Of a stretch of 59,919 nt of DNA, positions 7,949-18,547 are shown one piece after another. A model generated the notes under the pieces. It was not told the DNA's origin. It did not search any database and saw only the letters and a program-made list of their open reading frames with translations. The DNA is from Phycisphaerales bacterium (GTDB lineage Bacteria; Planctomycetota; Phycisphaerae; Phycisphaerales; SM1A02), in assembly GCA_022446795.1 (NCBI GenBank), contig JAKVBX010000007.1:59788-119706 (forward strand). Reading direction: 5' to 3'. A program made the translations under genes and the position numbers. How positions within the stretch are numbered: the stretch's first letter is position 1; each line of letters begins with the position of its first letter.

Positions 7949-9259
7949 TCACCCAGTGACGGAGTTGTTGCTCAGGTAGTCGAGCAGTTCGGCGAGGCGG
8001 TCGACAACCATGTAGTCGAGGTTGTAGAGGTCATCGTTGACGTTGTAGAGATTCTCGGTTCCGTTCCAGATCAGGAAGTCTTCGACGCCCAGGTCACGCA
8101 TCACGTTGATCTGCAGGCTGACGTCTTCGAGGGGGGCGACTTCGCCGTGGTGGGCCGAGCTGCCGTTGAAGACCGTCATGCTGATCATCGGCATGATCTC
8201 GACCGGGGTGCCGTCCTGACGCAGGAGGGAGCGGCTCGTCTCGATGCCAAGGGCGGTGTAGTCAGCGATCTTGTGGTGCTTGACATCCTGGTTTCCCCAG
8301 GGCATGTAGATGACGGGGCAGGCGAAGTCGAGGCCCTCGAGGATCCCGTAGGCAGCGGCGTACTCGTAGCCACGCATCCGGCGAACCTGACCCTCGATCT
8401 GCGAGTTGCCGAAGGGATGCGGCGTGGTGATCTCGTACAGGCCGAGCTTGGCGTTGGGGAAGACGTCGCGGGCGACCTGGATGCGGAGGATGTAGGCGTC
8501 GAGAATGCGGTCCAGCATCTCGGGGTTGTACTTCTCGTGTGCGGAGTCCAGGTACCGGCCCCACATCCGCGGGCTGAAGTCATGGCCTTCGATGTCCAGG
8601 ATGACGGTGCCATCCGTATTGGTGTCGATGCCGTAGAAGTTGGCGTAGTAGCGGAGGTAGTCGGCGATCTCGTCGCTGGTGTGGTTGAGCACCTTCTCCA
8701 TGCCCTCGGGGGTACCGGTGTTGGAGACCAGGAAGCCGTAGGCGGACACGCAGACGGCGTTATTGCGGACGCCCAGGTTGTGGAAGGGGCTCGCGTCCTG
8801 GACATAGCGGTGCTGCAGCATCAGGGTGGCGCCGCTGAGGACGGTCTCGGCGAGGTCGGACTCGGAGGGGGGAGCCGGGCTGCCGTAGTTGGCGATCAGG
8901 ACCATCAGGTCGTTGACGTTGATCTGGGCATCCTTGTTGATGTCGCCGTGGCAGTCCGAGTCGTTGCAGGGCGAGCCCAGCAGGGGCAGCAGGGTCATGA
9001 TGTCGTTGACATCGACCCAGCGGTTGTTGTCCAGGTCACAGTCGGTCGGCGTGGGGTTGGCAACCTTGCTGGAACTGCTGGGGGAGGAGGTGACGGCCGC
9101 GACGGTTGCACGACGGTTGTTCTTGCGAGTGTCCTTGCGAGCGGCGGAGGCGTTTTGGGTGCGGCTCTTGCTGGCGGAGGTCTTGGTGGCGGCGGTGGCG
9201 TCGATGGAGGGCAGCAGCAGGGTGCTGGCCGCGATCATGGCGGTCAGGGTGAACTTCAT
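7949..9259 (-). CDS. secreted TIM-barrel-like protein with N-terminal dockerin pair
   Basis: A 436-aa exported protein. A signal peptide ending about ATAA is followed by a Lys/Arg/Ser/Thr-rich linker (residues 28-75). Then come two dockerin-type loops (DLDNNRWVDVNDIM and DINKDAQINVNDLM) and a roughly 270-residue C-terminal domain. That domain contains ILDIEGHDF, YEITTPHPFG, CPVIYMPWG and DFLIWNGTENL, the spaced acidic and aromatic strand ends expected of a TIM-barrel glycosidase. It is reminiscent of hyaluronidase-like folds but not assignable to a GH family by eye. Unlike the other nine dockerin proteins in the window, its dockerin is at the N terminus. The start at 9259 gives the signal peptide; the frame upstream is just open. 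A strong terminator follows at 7877-7920. Confidence 0.75.
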   Translation of the reverse strand: MKFTLTAMIAASTLLLPSIDATAATKTSASKSRTQNASAARKDTRKNNRRATVAAVTSSPSSSSKVANPTPTDCDLDNNRWVDVNDIMTLLPLLGSPCNDSDCHGDINKDAQINVNDLMVLIANYGSPAPPSESDLAETVLSGATLMLQHRYVQDASPFHNLGVRNNAVCVSAYGFLVSNTGTPEGMEKVLNHTSDEIADYLRYYANFYGIDTNTDGTVILDIEGHDFSPRMWGRYLDSAHEKYNPEMLDRILDAYILRIQVARDVFPNAKLGLYEITTPHPFGNSQIEGQVRRMRGYEYAAAYGILEGLDFACPVIYMPWGNQDVKHHKIADYTALGIETSRSLLRQDGTPVEIMPMISMTVFNGSSAHHGEVAPLEDVSLQINVMRDLGVEDFLIWNGTENLYNVNDDLYNLDYMVVDRLAELLDYLSNNSVTG

Positions 9260-9286
9260 GGTTTTGTTTTCCGTTCGAGGGGTGAG

Positions 9287-9300
9287 GGTGAGGGTCGAGG
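9287..9300 (+). repeat. 14-bp direct repeat, copy 1
   Basis: GGTGAGGGTCGAGG, identical to 9437-9450 exactly 150 bp away. The core TGAGGGTCG recurs a third time at 9837-9845 in a stem-loop. Confidence 0.6.
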
Positions 9301-9436
9301 TCTTGCTTCCGGTCGCTTGGCCGGCACCAGTGAGTGACTCAGTCGTGGAGTCGGTGTCGGGATTGAGGCAGACCGATCGCGCGGTCCGGGAGCAGGTGCT
9401 CATGGAGGGGTTCCGAGGTCAATGGAATGGAGGGTT

Positions 9437-9450
9437 GGTGAGGGTCGAGG
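9437..9450 (+). repeat. 14-bp direct repeat, copy 2
   Basis: GGTGAGGGTCGAGG, second copy of the repeat at 9287-9300, in the upstream region of the dockerin gene that starts at 9259. Confidence 0.6.
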
Positions 9451-9783
9451 CCGGGTCTGGGTTCGGTGGTCCCTCGCAGAGGGGCGAGGGGTTCAGAGGG
9501 CGTGGAGTGTTGAGCGTGCGAGTGAGTTTCGCTTGCCGTCTCCATTACCACATACGGTGGTCAGCCTGTCTTGTGAGCCCTGTTGGCAAGATTGATATCG
9601 TGAGAAGTTGAAACGACCTTTGGGTGTTTCATCGGACCGCGCTCATGTCTATTGATATGTACCGGACTGTGTCGACTGCTCTGGCGGGGCGGTCCAGGGG
9701 CACGCACGGCCCGTGCATGGCGAATCAACCGATTCTTTCTCAGATTCAGCACACATCTGCGAAGTCGACCCGTAAAAGGGGTG

Positions 9784-10418
9784 CTGGCGACAAATGAGGT
9801 GTCTGCCAGCGGGTTTGGTGACCGGTGATCGGACGATGAGGGTCGTCCTCCACCGGCCTCCCGGATCGCGAAGGCGATCTGAATGTACGCCCTGGGCTTG
9901 GTCAGCCAGGGCATCAGCCGAGAGGCAGCCAGGTGAGGGCCTGGCCGCATCGGCTGGAACGGGGGCCCATCCTGTCGAGCAGCAGCTCCAGGGCGGCTCC
10001 CAATCGAATCCGAGGCTCGCCGGTGCCAGCACCCACTGAGGTGCGGGCATCGGCCGTTTTGGCCTCCCGTAGCCTGCTGGCCGCTTCTTCGGCCGCGGGC
10101 CACCCGGGGCGGAAATGCCGCCAACCCGGCCATTGCAGGGGTCTGGAACGGGGAATTGACCGGGCGGCGGGGGAAGCACCAAATAGTCCGGCAAATCGAC
10201 ACACACATCGGGACTCACCCCGTATTCAAGGTGCTCCCAACATGTGGTGTGTTGATCTAGAGGCTTCGGCCTCTCGGGAGCAGACAGCTTGGCAGCCAGC
10301 GGATGGACTGAGGGGCTCATCTGCGATCGGCGGCTCGAATCTCGAGGGCGATTCGGACCACATGCCAAGAACAGTCCAGGCGCCGCCCCGCGGGCATCAG
10401 CTCGTGGGGCGGTGCCTG
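9784..10418 (+). ncRNA. candidate large structured RNA
   Basis: Consecutive, non-overlapping stem-loops pack this interval. 9784-9809 has 5+4 bp. 9822-9856 has CCGGTG/CACCGG outside GGACGA/TCGTCC. 9864-9879 has GATCGC/GCGATC, 9889-9912 has GCCCTGG/CCAGGGC, and 9915-9956 has CAGCCG/CGGCTG outside GCCAGG/CCTGGC. Further hairpins are at 10029-10044, 10052-10064, 10079-10094 and 10104-10129. A 14-bp helix with one bulged G pairs 10195-10208 with 10242-10256. 10259-10274 is AGAGGC-TTCG-GCCTCT, a C(UUCG)G tetraloop that favours the plus strand. The last hairpin, 10377-10418 (13 bp, then CATTTT), is a plausible terminator. Two loops are both TGAGGG. The conserved cores of RNase P RNA, tmRNA, SRP RNA and group II introns were looked for and not seen. 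The 5' end is unknown. It could instead be a long leader of icd. Confidence 0.35.
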
Positions 10419-10591
10419 CATTTTGGGGTCGACCCCGGGGAACCGGCCACGGGGAGTGGCGTTCTGAGGATCCGAGCCTCGGGACCCCGCCAGGGCCGTG
10501 CTAGAATCCGGGGCTCAGGTCCGCGAGCGGGAGGCGTCATGCCCACCGCCGTGGGCAATCACCGTCCCCAACACCCCATGACCCCTGTTGA

Positions 10592-12823
<2,232 letters not shown>

Positions 12824-13018
12824 CTACTCGGTCCACCAGGCCCGGACGTTGGTCCACAGCCGTGGTGGGAGTGCCAGGCAGATCAGGATCAGGCAGAGCG
12901 TGATGCCTGCCAGTCGCGTACTCGGTTCAGCGGTGGGGATCAGCAGGGCGATGACCAGGCCGGCAATGCCGGTCCAGCCCATGATGGGCCGTTTCATCTG
13001 CCTGACCCAATCGAGCAT
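12824..13018 (-). CDS. small two-helix membrane protein
   Basis: A 64-aa protein of unknown function. A short basic N terminus (MLDWVRQMKRPIMG) is followed by two hydrophobic segments (about residues 15-29 and 36-52), so a small inner-membrane hairpin is likely. The start at 13018 was chosen because GAGGAG lies seven bases upstream; the longer open frame to 13177 runs through the terminator of the neighbouring gene and is not credible. Its stop codon directly abuts that of icd. Confidence 0.6.
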   Translation of the reverse strand: MLDWVRQMKRPIMGWTGIAGLVIALLIPTAEPSTRLAGITLCLILICLALPPRLWTNVRAWWTE

Positions 13019-13141
13019 TCCGTGCTCCTCGCGGGTGACTGCGATCAACCGAACGGAGAATACCCGGTCCGCGGTGCCCCTGCACGATCCCGTTCGACCA
13101 CATGGCCCGGGGTGAACGGGCGATGGCCCGAGGCATGAAAA

Positions 13142-13167
13142 AGGCCGCACCCGTGTGGGTGCGGCCT
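13142..13167 (-). terminator. rho-independent terminator
   Basis: Perfect 11-bp stem AGGCCGCACCC/GGGTGCGGCCT with a 4-nt loop, followed on the minus strand by TTTTTCATG. It lies 37 bp past the stop of the minus-strand gene at 13205. Confidence 0.9.
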
Positions 13168-13204
13168 CGTGATTCAAACAGGCCTCGAGCCAGGGCTCGT
13201 GGCG

Positions 13205-14263
13205 TCAGTTCGTCGGGACATTGGCCATCGTGCTGGTTCGCTTGAACACACGGCCCTCGGGATTCATGTCGGCTGCCGACATCTCGGTGCCCCCGTAGTA
13301 CATCGTGTCGAAGTCGAAGGTCCGGCGGTTGGTTCCCATCAGCTTGCCCGTGCCGGTCCCATTGATGCTGGTACCGTCTGCCGCTCGCCCCCAGTAGTTG
13401 ATGGTCCACCAGGACTCAGAGCCCTTGTCTTCCATGTCCATCATGGACCAGTTGACGTTCAGCCCCTTGTTGTCCCAGTAGTGACCGCGAATGCCCTTGC
13501 CATTGTTGTTGGCATAGATGGTCTCGCAGGCCGTCATCATGGTCTGGCCATCCTGGGTCTCGTAGAAGCGACCCATGATGGAGCGGTTGCCCGGTCCCCA
13601 TTCGTACGTCTCGGTCCGGGTCGTCGGATTGCCGGCATCATCGGTCGTGGTCCAGGACCAGGTCCCGACGAGTTCCTTCATGGGGCCGCAGGACTCGGGG
13701 AACGTGTTGACCCGGGCCATTTCCGTCTTGTCAGGTTTGCCCGTGGCGTTCCACTTCGAGTCACAGGGCTGGAACGATGCTGTCCAACTGTTGCCGGACG
13801 CGCTTGGGAAGGTGTCCGTGGACTCGTACCAGATGGCCTCGCCCTTCTCGGCGGATTCGGTTCCGCGCCACGTCATGCCCTTGTCCGTGTAGCTGGTCAT
13901 CTTGCAACTGCCGTGGAAGGAGATGCCCATGTCCTGGCCGGTGTACTCGTAGACCAGGGTGTCGTGAAGATCGCTCCACGTCATCATCCCGGTGCCCATC
14001 GAGAGCGTCTTGCCGCCGGCACTGGTCATCCGCCAATCCACGAGGATCGTGTCCATCATCGAGTTCCACTGGAACTCGTGCTTGCTGGTGTACTTGATGC
14101 CGGCCGGGATGTTGGGCCAGGTGGTATTGGTCATTCCACCGGATTCCCACTGGCCGATGTAGGAGGCCAGGTGCTTCATGGCCTCGTCCTTCTGGTCGGC
14201 CATCGCCGACGTCGACATCATCGCCGCAGTGGCGGCCACGGTAATCGTGAGCAGTCTTTTCAT
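13205..14263 (-). CDS. secreted protein with two lipocalin-like (DUF1579-type) halves
   Basis: Exported protein of unknown function, 352 aa, signal peptide ending SAMA-DQ. Two halves share a pattern of GxW followed by a strand with H/Y-E-x-xW and M-G-R-x-Y-type strands: residues 33-170 (IGQWESGG...KHEFQWN) and 200-330 (VGTWSWTT...TETYEWGPGN...MGRFY). This resembles DUF1579-like beta-barrels. It is rich in Met, Trp and Thr. No catalytic motif is seen. It is monocistronic with its own terminator at 13142-13167. The family link is by pattern only. Confidence 0.65.
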   Translation of the reverse strand: MKRLLTITVAATAAMMSTSAMADQKDEAMKHLASYIGQWESGGMTNTTWPNIPAGIKYTSKHEFQWNSMMDTILVDWRMTSAGGKTLSMGTGMMTWSDLHDTLVYEYTGQDMGISFHGSCKMTSYTDKGMTWRGTESAEKGEAIWYESTDTFPSASGNSWTASFQPCDSKWNATGKPDKTEMARVNTFPESCGPMKELVGTWSWTTTDDAGNPTTRTETYEWGPGNRSIMGRFYETQDGQTMMTACETIYANNNGKGIRGHYWDNKGLNVNWSMMDMEDKGSESWWTINYWGRAADGTSINGTGTGKLMGTNRRTFDFDTMYYGGTEMSAADMNPEGRVFKRTSTMANVPTN

Positions 14264-14417
14264 CGTGTACTCCCGAGGACCGGACTGGGGTCGGGTAGAC
14301 CGGGGACTCGCCCCCCGTTGACTCCCGGAACCGTGGTACCGGTCGCTACAGGTGGGAGCGTACCACCGATGGCCTGGCGGGGCGTGACCGTGGTGTTCGC
14401 CCGGCTTGCCTGGTCGA

Positions 14418-15218
14418 TCAGTCTTCCCAGTCCTCGAGGAGTTGCAGGAGATCCGTCACATCGACCTGGCCGTTGCCGTCCAGGTCAGCCAGGCAATCGG
14501 GGCAGTCGCCGTACTGGTCCAGCAGGATCAGCAGGTCCTGTACATCCACGGATCCATCGCCATTCACGTCGCCGGTGGAAACATATGTGGCGGTGTGGGT
14601 TGTCCTCGCGAAACCCATTTCGAAGCCGGACTTGGTGTCCATGGCCTGGTGGGTCGAGACCATCTTGATACGCCAGCGGCCCTGGGGAACGGCCAGCACG
14701 TCATAGCCGTCGAACGAGATGGGATCGATGTAGGCATTGGCGCCCCGGGAGATGATTGGCTGGCTGGGGCTGCCACCGCCATCAAGGTCGCCCAGCCGGT
14801 GCATCTCGATCTGGACGGAACCCAGGCCAGCGGCCTGGAGGAACCAGCTTACGGAGATCCGGAGGTCCTCCTCGGCGGCAACGTCCATCGAAGCGATGAT
14901 GTCGTGACGGCTGAAGACGGAATGGACATCGGCCCCGAAGGCATCTCCCCAGCCGTTGACCTTGGCCGTGAACCCATCTGGCCGCAACTCGATCCGGGTC
15001 TCGGCGAAGGCCTGGCATGAGGCCGCTCCATCGATGCAGATGATGTGGTCATCCAGGCCGTCGAGCAGGTCGTGGTGATCGAATGATGTTGTCTGTCCGT
15101 CTCCGCAGATCGGATTGCTCCACGGGCCCATCCGGGCGAACACGTACATGCTCCCGCCGCCGGAGAGTTCCGTCAGCCCGGCGCCCAGGACCAGGGTGAG
15201 CAGGGTGGGGGTGACCAT
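14418..15218 (-). CDS. secreted protein with C-terminal dockerin pair
   Basis: A 266-aa exported protein of unknown function. A signal peptide (MVTPTLLTLVLGAGLTEL) precedes a roughly 190-residue beta-rich domain and two dockerin loops (DVNGDGSVDVQDLL and DLDGNGQVDVTDLL) that end the protein at LLEDWED. The start at 15218 was preferred to the open extension, which adds a polar segment before the signal peptide. It carries two linker cysteines (DCPDC) between the dockerin repeats but none flanking them. Confidence 0.75.
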   Translation of the reverse strand: MVTPTLLTLVLGAGLTELSGGGSMYVFARMGPWSNPICGDGQTTSFDHHDLLDGLDDHIICIDGAASCQAFAETRIELRPDGFTAKVNGWGDAFGADVHSVFSRHDIIASMDVAAEEDLRISVSWFLQAAGLGSVQIEMHRLGDLDGGGSPSQPIISRGANAYIDPISFDGYDVLAVPQGRWRIKMVSTHQAMDTKSGFEMGFARTTHTATYVSTGDVNGDGSVDVQDLLILLDQYGDCPDCLADLDGNGQVDVTDLLQLLEDWED

Positions 15219-15323
15219 GTCACCATCGTACGACCGAGGGGACATCGGGCGGTGCACAATCTGGCCGGCCTGGGCCGCAGGCGGCCCAGGGGTCCAGGAA
15301 ATCGCGTAGCCACCTTCGAAAAC

Positions 15324-15351
15324 GCCCGCGGGTCCCAGGGAACCCGCGGGC
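15324..15351 (-). terminator. rho-independent terminator of the LpoB-like operon
   Basis: Perfect 10-bp stem GCCCGCGGGT/ACCCGCGGGC, then GTTTTCG on the minus strand, 32 bp past the stop of the last operon gene at 15384. Confidence 0.85.
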
Positions 15352-15383
15352 GAAGAGGTGTCATTCGGTTGCCGGACCCGAGA

Positions 15384-15974
15384 TCAGAATCCGACGCTGT
15401 TCTTGGTGCCCTGCTTGGTCATGTCTACCGTCTTGGTCCAGGCTTCCCGCCCGGTCCGCATGTTGGTGAGCGTCAGCCGGAAGGTATAGGTGGTCTGTCG
15501 GACATTGCCGGCGCGTCGCTTGATCTGGGTGATCTTGCCGGTGAGGGTGAAGTCCGGATCAAAGACATCACTGGCGGTCTTGCCCTCCAGGAAGGCCCGA
15601 CGCTTCAGTTCATCCTGGGCGACCTGGGATTCGGCATTGCTGCCATAGGCGGTCTCCACCTCGGCCTGCCCGGAATTGACCAACTGCTCCCGCATGCGAT
15701 ACAGGACTTCACCGGTATCGAAGCGACTGCTGGTGTCATTCACGACCCGGTCGATCACGACACGTGCGGGTTGATGCTGTGCCCGGCGAAGCACGCCGGT
15801 GGCCAGCATGGAATCCAGCATGCCGGAGGCCGCTTTCTGGATGTCCTGGATATCGACTTCACCGACGCTGACGATGGACTGGGTTCCGCCGGTCTCGATG
15901 TAGGTGGCCTTCTGGCCGCAGCCGCCCAGGGCGATCGCAGCGGCAAGTGGCAGGGCGAGAAGTGGGATGCGCAT
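15384..15974 (-). CDS. LpoB-like outer-membrane lipoprotein
   Basis: Predicted lipoprotein of the LpoB (peptidoglycan synthase activator) family, 196 aa, lipobox IALGGC with Cys at 19. In gammaproteobacteria LpoB spans the periplasm to activate PBP1b. Here the family pattern is seen in SVGEVDIQDIQKAASGMLDSML, followed by VVIDRVVNDTSSRFDTGEVL and a C-terminal strand set (DFTLTGKITQIKR...YTFRLTLTN). Length is normal for the family. It is the last gene of a four-gene minus-strand operon, 56 bp after a second LpoB-like gene. A peptidoglycan role in this organism is inferred from family and context only. Confidence 0.75.
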   Translation of the reverse strand: MRIPLLALPLAAAIALGGCGQKATYIETGGTQSIVSVGEVDIQDIQKAASGMLDSMLATGVLRRAQHQPARVVIDRVVNDTSSRFDTGEVLYRMREQLVNSGQAEVETAYGSNAESQVAQDELKRRAFLEGKTASDVFDPDFTLTGKITQIKRRAGNVRQTTYTFRLTLTNMRTGREAWTKTVDMTKQGTKNSVGF

Positions 15975-16030
15975 GTCTGTAGTCTCCGGGCGAGCCCGAG
16001 CCTGGGCTCATGTTGTTCCTGACGACGTCA

Positions 16031-16996
16031 TCAGTTTGATCGCCGTACCTCGAGCGTGAAGTCAGTCGCGGCATCATTCGGTGCGACCGAGGTGATCGTA
16101 ATGGATCCACCACCGGGGACGGTAGCGGGGGTCCAGTTTGAAAGCTGGGTGCGAATCATGTTGCCTCGTTCGTCCAGCCACCTGAACTTGTAGGCGAATC
16201 GGCGGTAGCCCGACCCGGTATTGACGATGTCCACCTGGGCTTCCAGGGGGCCGCCACGGGTCGGGAACAGGCGGACCTCGCTGCAGGAGAGCGAGATGCC
16301 CTTGAGGACGCCGTTGAGCCGCTCGGGACCGAGGCGATCATCGCCGGGTTCGCGGCGGGTGCTGATCGTGTTTCGTGGCGCCGCCATGATGGCTCGCACG
16401 AACTGCTTGCTCAGCATGAATTGGTCTTCCCAGACGGTGTACTTGGCCTGCAGATCGATGAGCTCGCACTTGATGACGTAGTCATACTGAGTGGTCTGGC
16501 CCTCGCTGAACTCGATTCGGTTGATCTGCATGTAGAGGCCCAGCGACGGGGCGGGGGCGAGTCCTGGCTGGGTGACCGTCGACTGGTCGTACTCGGCGGA
16601 GTCACGCAGGTCGCTGATGTTCTGGGTCAGGCCCTCGGCCTTGGCCCCGGTACCACCGACATCGCGGTTGATCACGGCCTGGCCGGAGTTCACCAGTGTC
16701 TTGCGAATGGCGTTTTCCATCACGACCTTGTCCTGGTCGAAAACCTTCTGCCGGGTGTTGTTGTCCCAGTCGGCGATGGCAATGACCGTGGGGCCACCGT
16801 CGGCCTGGCGGAACCGTCCCAGGACACCGCTCTGGATCATCGAGTTCTTCATCCAGTTGGCGAACTGATCCCACTCGGTGGCGGTGAGCTTCTGGGCGTC
16901 GTTGATGGGTTTCATCTGGCTGCCGGTGCGGGTCTGGGCGCAGCCCAGGCCGAGCGTGGCCAGTGTCAGGGCAATGATGGCAAGGCGAGTGTGCAT
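16031..16996 (-). CDS. LpoB-like / YcfL-like fusion lipoprotein
   Basis: A 321-aa lipoprotein (lipobox LGLGC) that joins two domains. Residues 30-215 show an LpoB-like pattern: MIQSGVLGRF..VIAIADWDNNT..DQDKVVMENAIRKTLVNSGQAV. The C-terminal 95 residues match the YcfL (DUF1425) pattern: VRLFPTRGGPLEAQVDIVN, RRFAYKFRWLDERGNMI, then a T/S-rich strand ending the chain. In E. coli ycfL and lpoB are separate neighbouring genes; here they appear to be fused, and a second stand-alone LpoB-like gene follows. The start at 16996 (GGAAGGA upstream) replaces an open extension without a signal peptide. Confidence 0.7.
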   Translation of the reverse strand: MHTRLAIIALTLATLGLGCAQTRTGSQMKPINDAQKLTATEWDQFANWMKNSMIQSGVLGRFRQADGGPTVIAIADWDNNTRQKVFDQDKVVMENAIRKTLVNSGQAVINRDVGGTGAKAEGLTQNISDLRDSAEYDQSTVTQPGLAPAPSLGLYMQINRIEFSEGQTTQYDYVIKCELIDLQAKYTVWEDQFMLSKQFVRAIMAAPRNTISTRREPGDDRLGPERLNGVLKGISLSCSEVRLFPTRGGPLEAQVDIVNTGSGYRRFAYKFRWLDERGNMIRTQLSNWTPATVPGGGSITITSVAPNDAATDFTLEVRRSN

Positions 16997-17054
16997 GGTG
17001 AGGGTCCTTCCCAGGGGAGACGTCTGATTGCCCCGGGGTTGCACGGCGGGTGGC

Positions 17055-18512
17055 CTAGAAACGCTGATTCGCCTCGGTACTGCGAATGGCGGGTTGGACG
17101 GGGGTTCCGGTCATTTGAACGGTCACGACGGAGGGCTGAATCGCCATGGTGGAGGGCATGGTGACCACCACGATATTGGATTCACCCGGGACCACGCTGA
17201 CCGTGCCGAGATCTCGACCGCCGGGCCCGGTGAGGACCAAACGGCCATCAGTCGGGGTAGGTACCCGTGCCACCTGGACTTGCTTGGGCATGGTTCGCCA
17301 TGAGCGGAGATCGGCTTCGGCACTGGCCTGCTGGTAGATCGTGCCCATGACCGTTCCCCAGTCGCCCATTCCTTCCGTCATGCCGTAGGTGGCTGCGGCC
17401 TTGGCGGCCGCGCTGGCGATTTCCTGGCTGATGATGATTGGCAGGCGGGTCTTGAACTCGCTGCCGACGACGCTGTCCATATCGACCAGTGAAACGGTTC
17501 GCGTGGCGTCGCCGCCGCCCTGACTTTTGACTTCCAGGTATCGCAGTTCATCCCCATTGGTCCGGAGGACGGGGAAGGCCGCCTTGGCGGTCGGTACTTC
17601 CTGCACCGGGACCGGGACGACGATCTCCAACTCTTCGTAGTGGGGTGCCCGACCGGTCATGAAGTAGACCCAGGTCGTCGGGGGAACGGCGTATCGCTGG
17701 GAGCTCTCCAGCAGGAGCAGATCCTCGCGGACCGCAGGCTCGCAGTCGGGATTGGCCTGGACACACTGGCGGAAATCGAATCGGGCGTTGTCGCGATCGC
17801 CGTCATCCGCGGCATTCGTCAGCAGGTAGACGGCCCGCAGGTGGCTGGTGAATGGGTTCTGGTAGTCGGCGTACCCAGTCATCCGATCCAGGTTGCGGTA
17901 GTAGGACCGCATGTTGTCGGGGACGTCATCAGTCACGGCATCGGCGACATCGTCACGCTCGGCATCTTGTTCGACGGCACGCTGTTCGGCTTCGATCTCT
18001 TTTGCGTATCGCTTGATGGCGTCATCCTGCCAGTCGCGTGCCCGGTTGAGCTCGAGGCGGGCACCTTCGCGGTCACCGGTGGCCAGGTAGTTGATCGAGT
18101 TGAGTGAACTGGCCATGATCCGCTCACCCGGCGTGGCCTTGTAGGTGGCCATGGCCTGGTTGACTGCGGTCGTGGCAACCCCCTCGGTCACCGTGTACTG
18201 CGCCTTGGTGTCCAGGTAGGGGCGGATGTCTTCGTAGGCCAACTCGTAATGGGCCTTGCTGCTCTCGAAGTCGCCGGCGACCTGGGCGGTACGGGCGGCT
18301 TCGAGGTTGTAGATGACGCGTTCACTGGTATCGGACTGGCGGGCAGCGGCGCCGCTGGCGGCGGCGGCAGCGGCTTGCTGGTAGAGACCGTCGCGATAGT
18401 CGCTGGTGACCCTGTCCGCATGCTGGCGATAGGCCGACTGGCAGGCGGTCGCCAGCAGTAGGGCGGCGAAGGCTGGAATGGTGATGGCGAGCGTCTTGAT
18501 CTTGCTGGACAT
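17055..18512 (-). CDS. COG3014-like repeat lipoprotein
   Basis: A 485-aa lipoprotein (LLLATAC lipobox). The first about 250 residues are Ala/Asp/Arg-rich helices resembling TPR-like units (YNLEAARTAQVAGDFESSKAHYELAYEDIRPYL). Then come RYAVPPTTWVYFMTGRAPHYEELEIVVPVP and RTVSLVDMDSVVGSEFKTRLPIIISQEIASAAAKAAATY, the pattern of COG3014 proteins found beside LpoB and YcfL homologues in some gammaproteobacteria. The C-terminal part is a beta domain. Function is unknown; an assembly platform for the lipoproteins encoded next to it is a guess. The start at 18512 has AGGGGA upstream; 35 bp separate it from the CsgG-domain gene. Confidence 0.7.
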   Translation of the reverse strand: MSSKIKTLAITIPAFAALLLATACQSAYRQHADRVTSDYRDGLYQQAAAAAASGAAARQSDTSERVIYNLEAARTAQVAGDFESSKAHYELAYEDIRPYLDTKAQYTVTEGVATTAVNQAMATYKATPGERIMASSLNSINYLATGDREGARLELNRARDWQDDAIKRYAKEIEAEQRAVEQDAERDDVADAVTDDVPDNMRSYYRNLDRMTGYADYQNPFTSHLRAVYLLTNAADDGDRDNARFDFRQCVQANPDCEPAVREDLLLLESSQRYAVPPTTWVYFMTGRAPHYEELEIVVPVPVQEVPTAKAAFPVLRTNGDELRYLEVKSQGGGDATRTVSLVDMDSVVGSEFKTRLPIIISQEIASAAAKAAATYGMTEGMGDWGTVMGTIYQQASAEADLRSWRTMPKQVQVARVPTPTDGRLVLTGPGGRDLGTVSVVPGESNIVVVTMPSTMAIQPSVVTVQMTGTPVQPAIRSTEANQRF

Positions 18513-18547
18513 GTCGAAATCCCCTGTTGGCACAGTTCGAATGCGGT

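Noticed and set aside
9561-10368. Minus-strand open frames of 215 and 239 aa (and a 312-aa plus-strand frame) in the region before icd
   Set aside because: Their products are W/P/R/S-rich with no domain, signal peptide or ribosome binding site, they overlap each other, and the DNA is dominated by stem-loops.
9784-10418. RNase P RNA, tmRNA, SRP RNA or group II intron identity for the structured region
   Set aside because: A stretch CACCAAATAG at 10178-10187 recalls RNase P RNA, but its P4 core (GAGGAAAGTCC) and ACAGAA are absent; no GGTTCGA T-loop, GGAAGCAGC SRP motif or domain V hairpin was seen.
13169-14668. 499-aa plus-strand open frame
   Set aside because: Begins inside the terminator of the opposite gene and is antisense to a secreted protein; His/Gly/Val-rich shadow composition.
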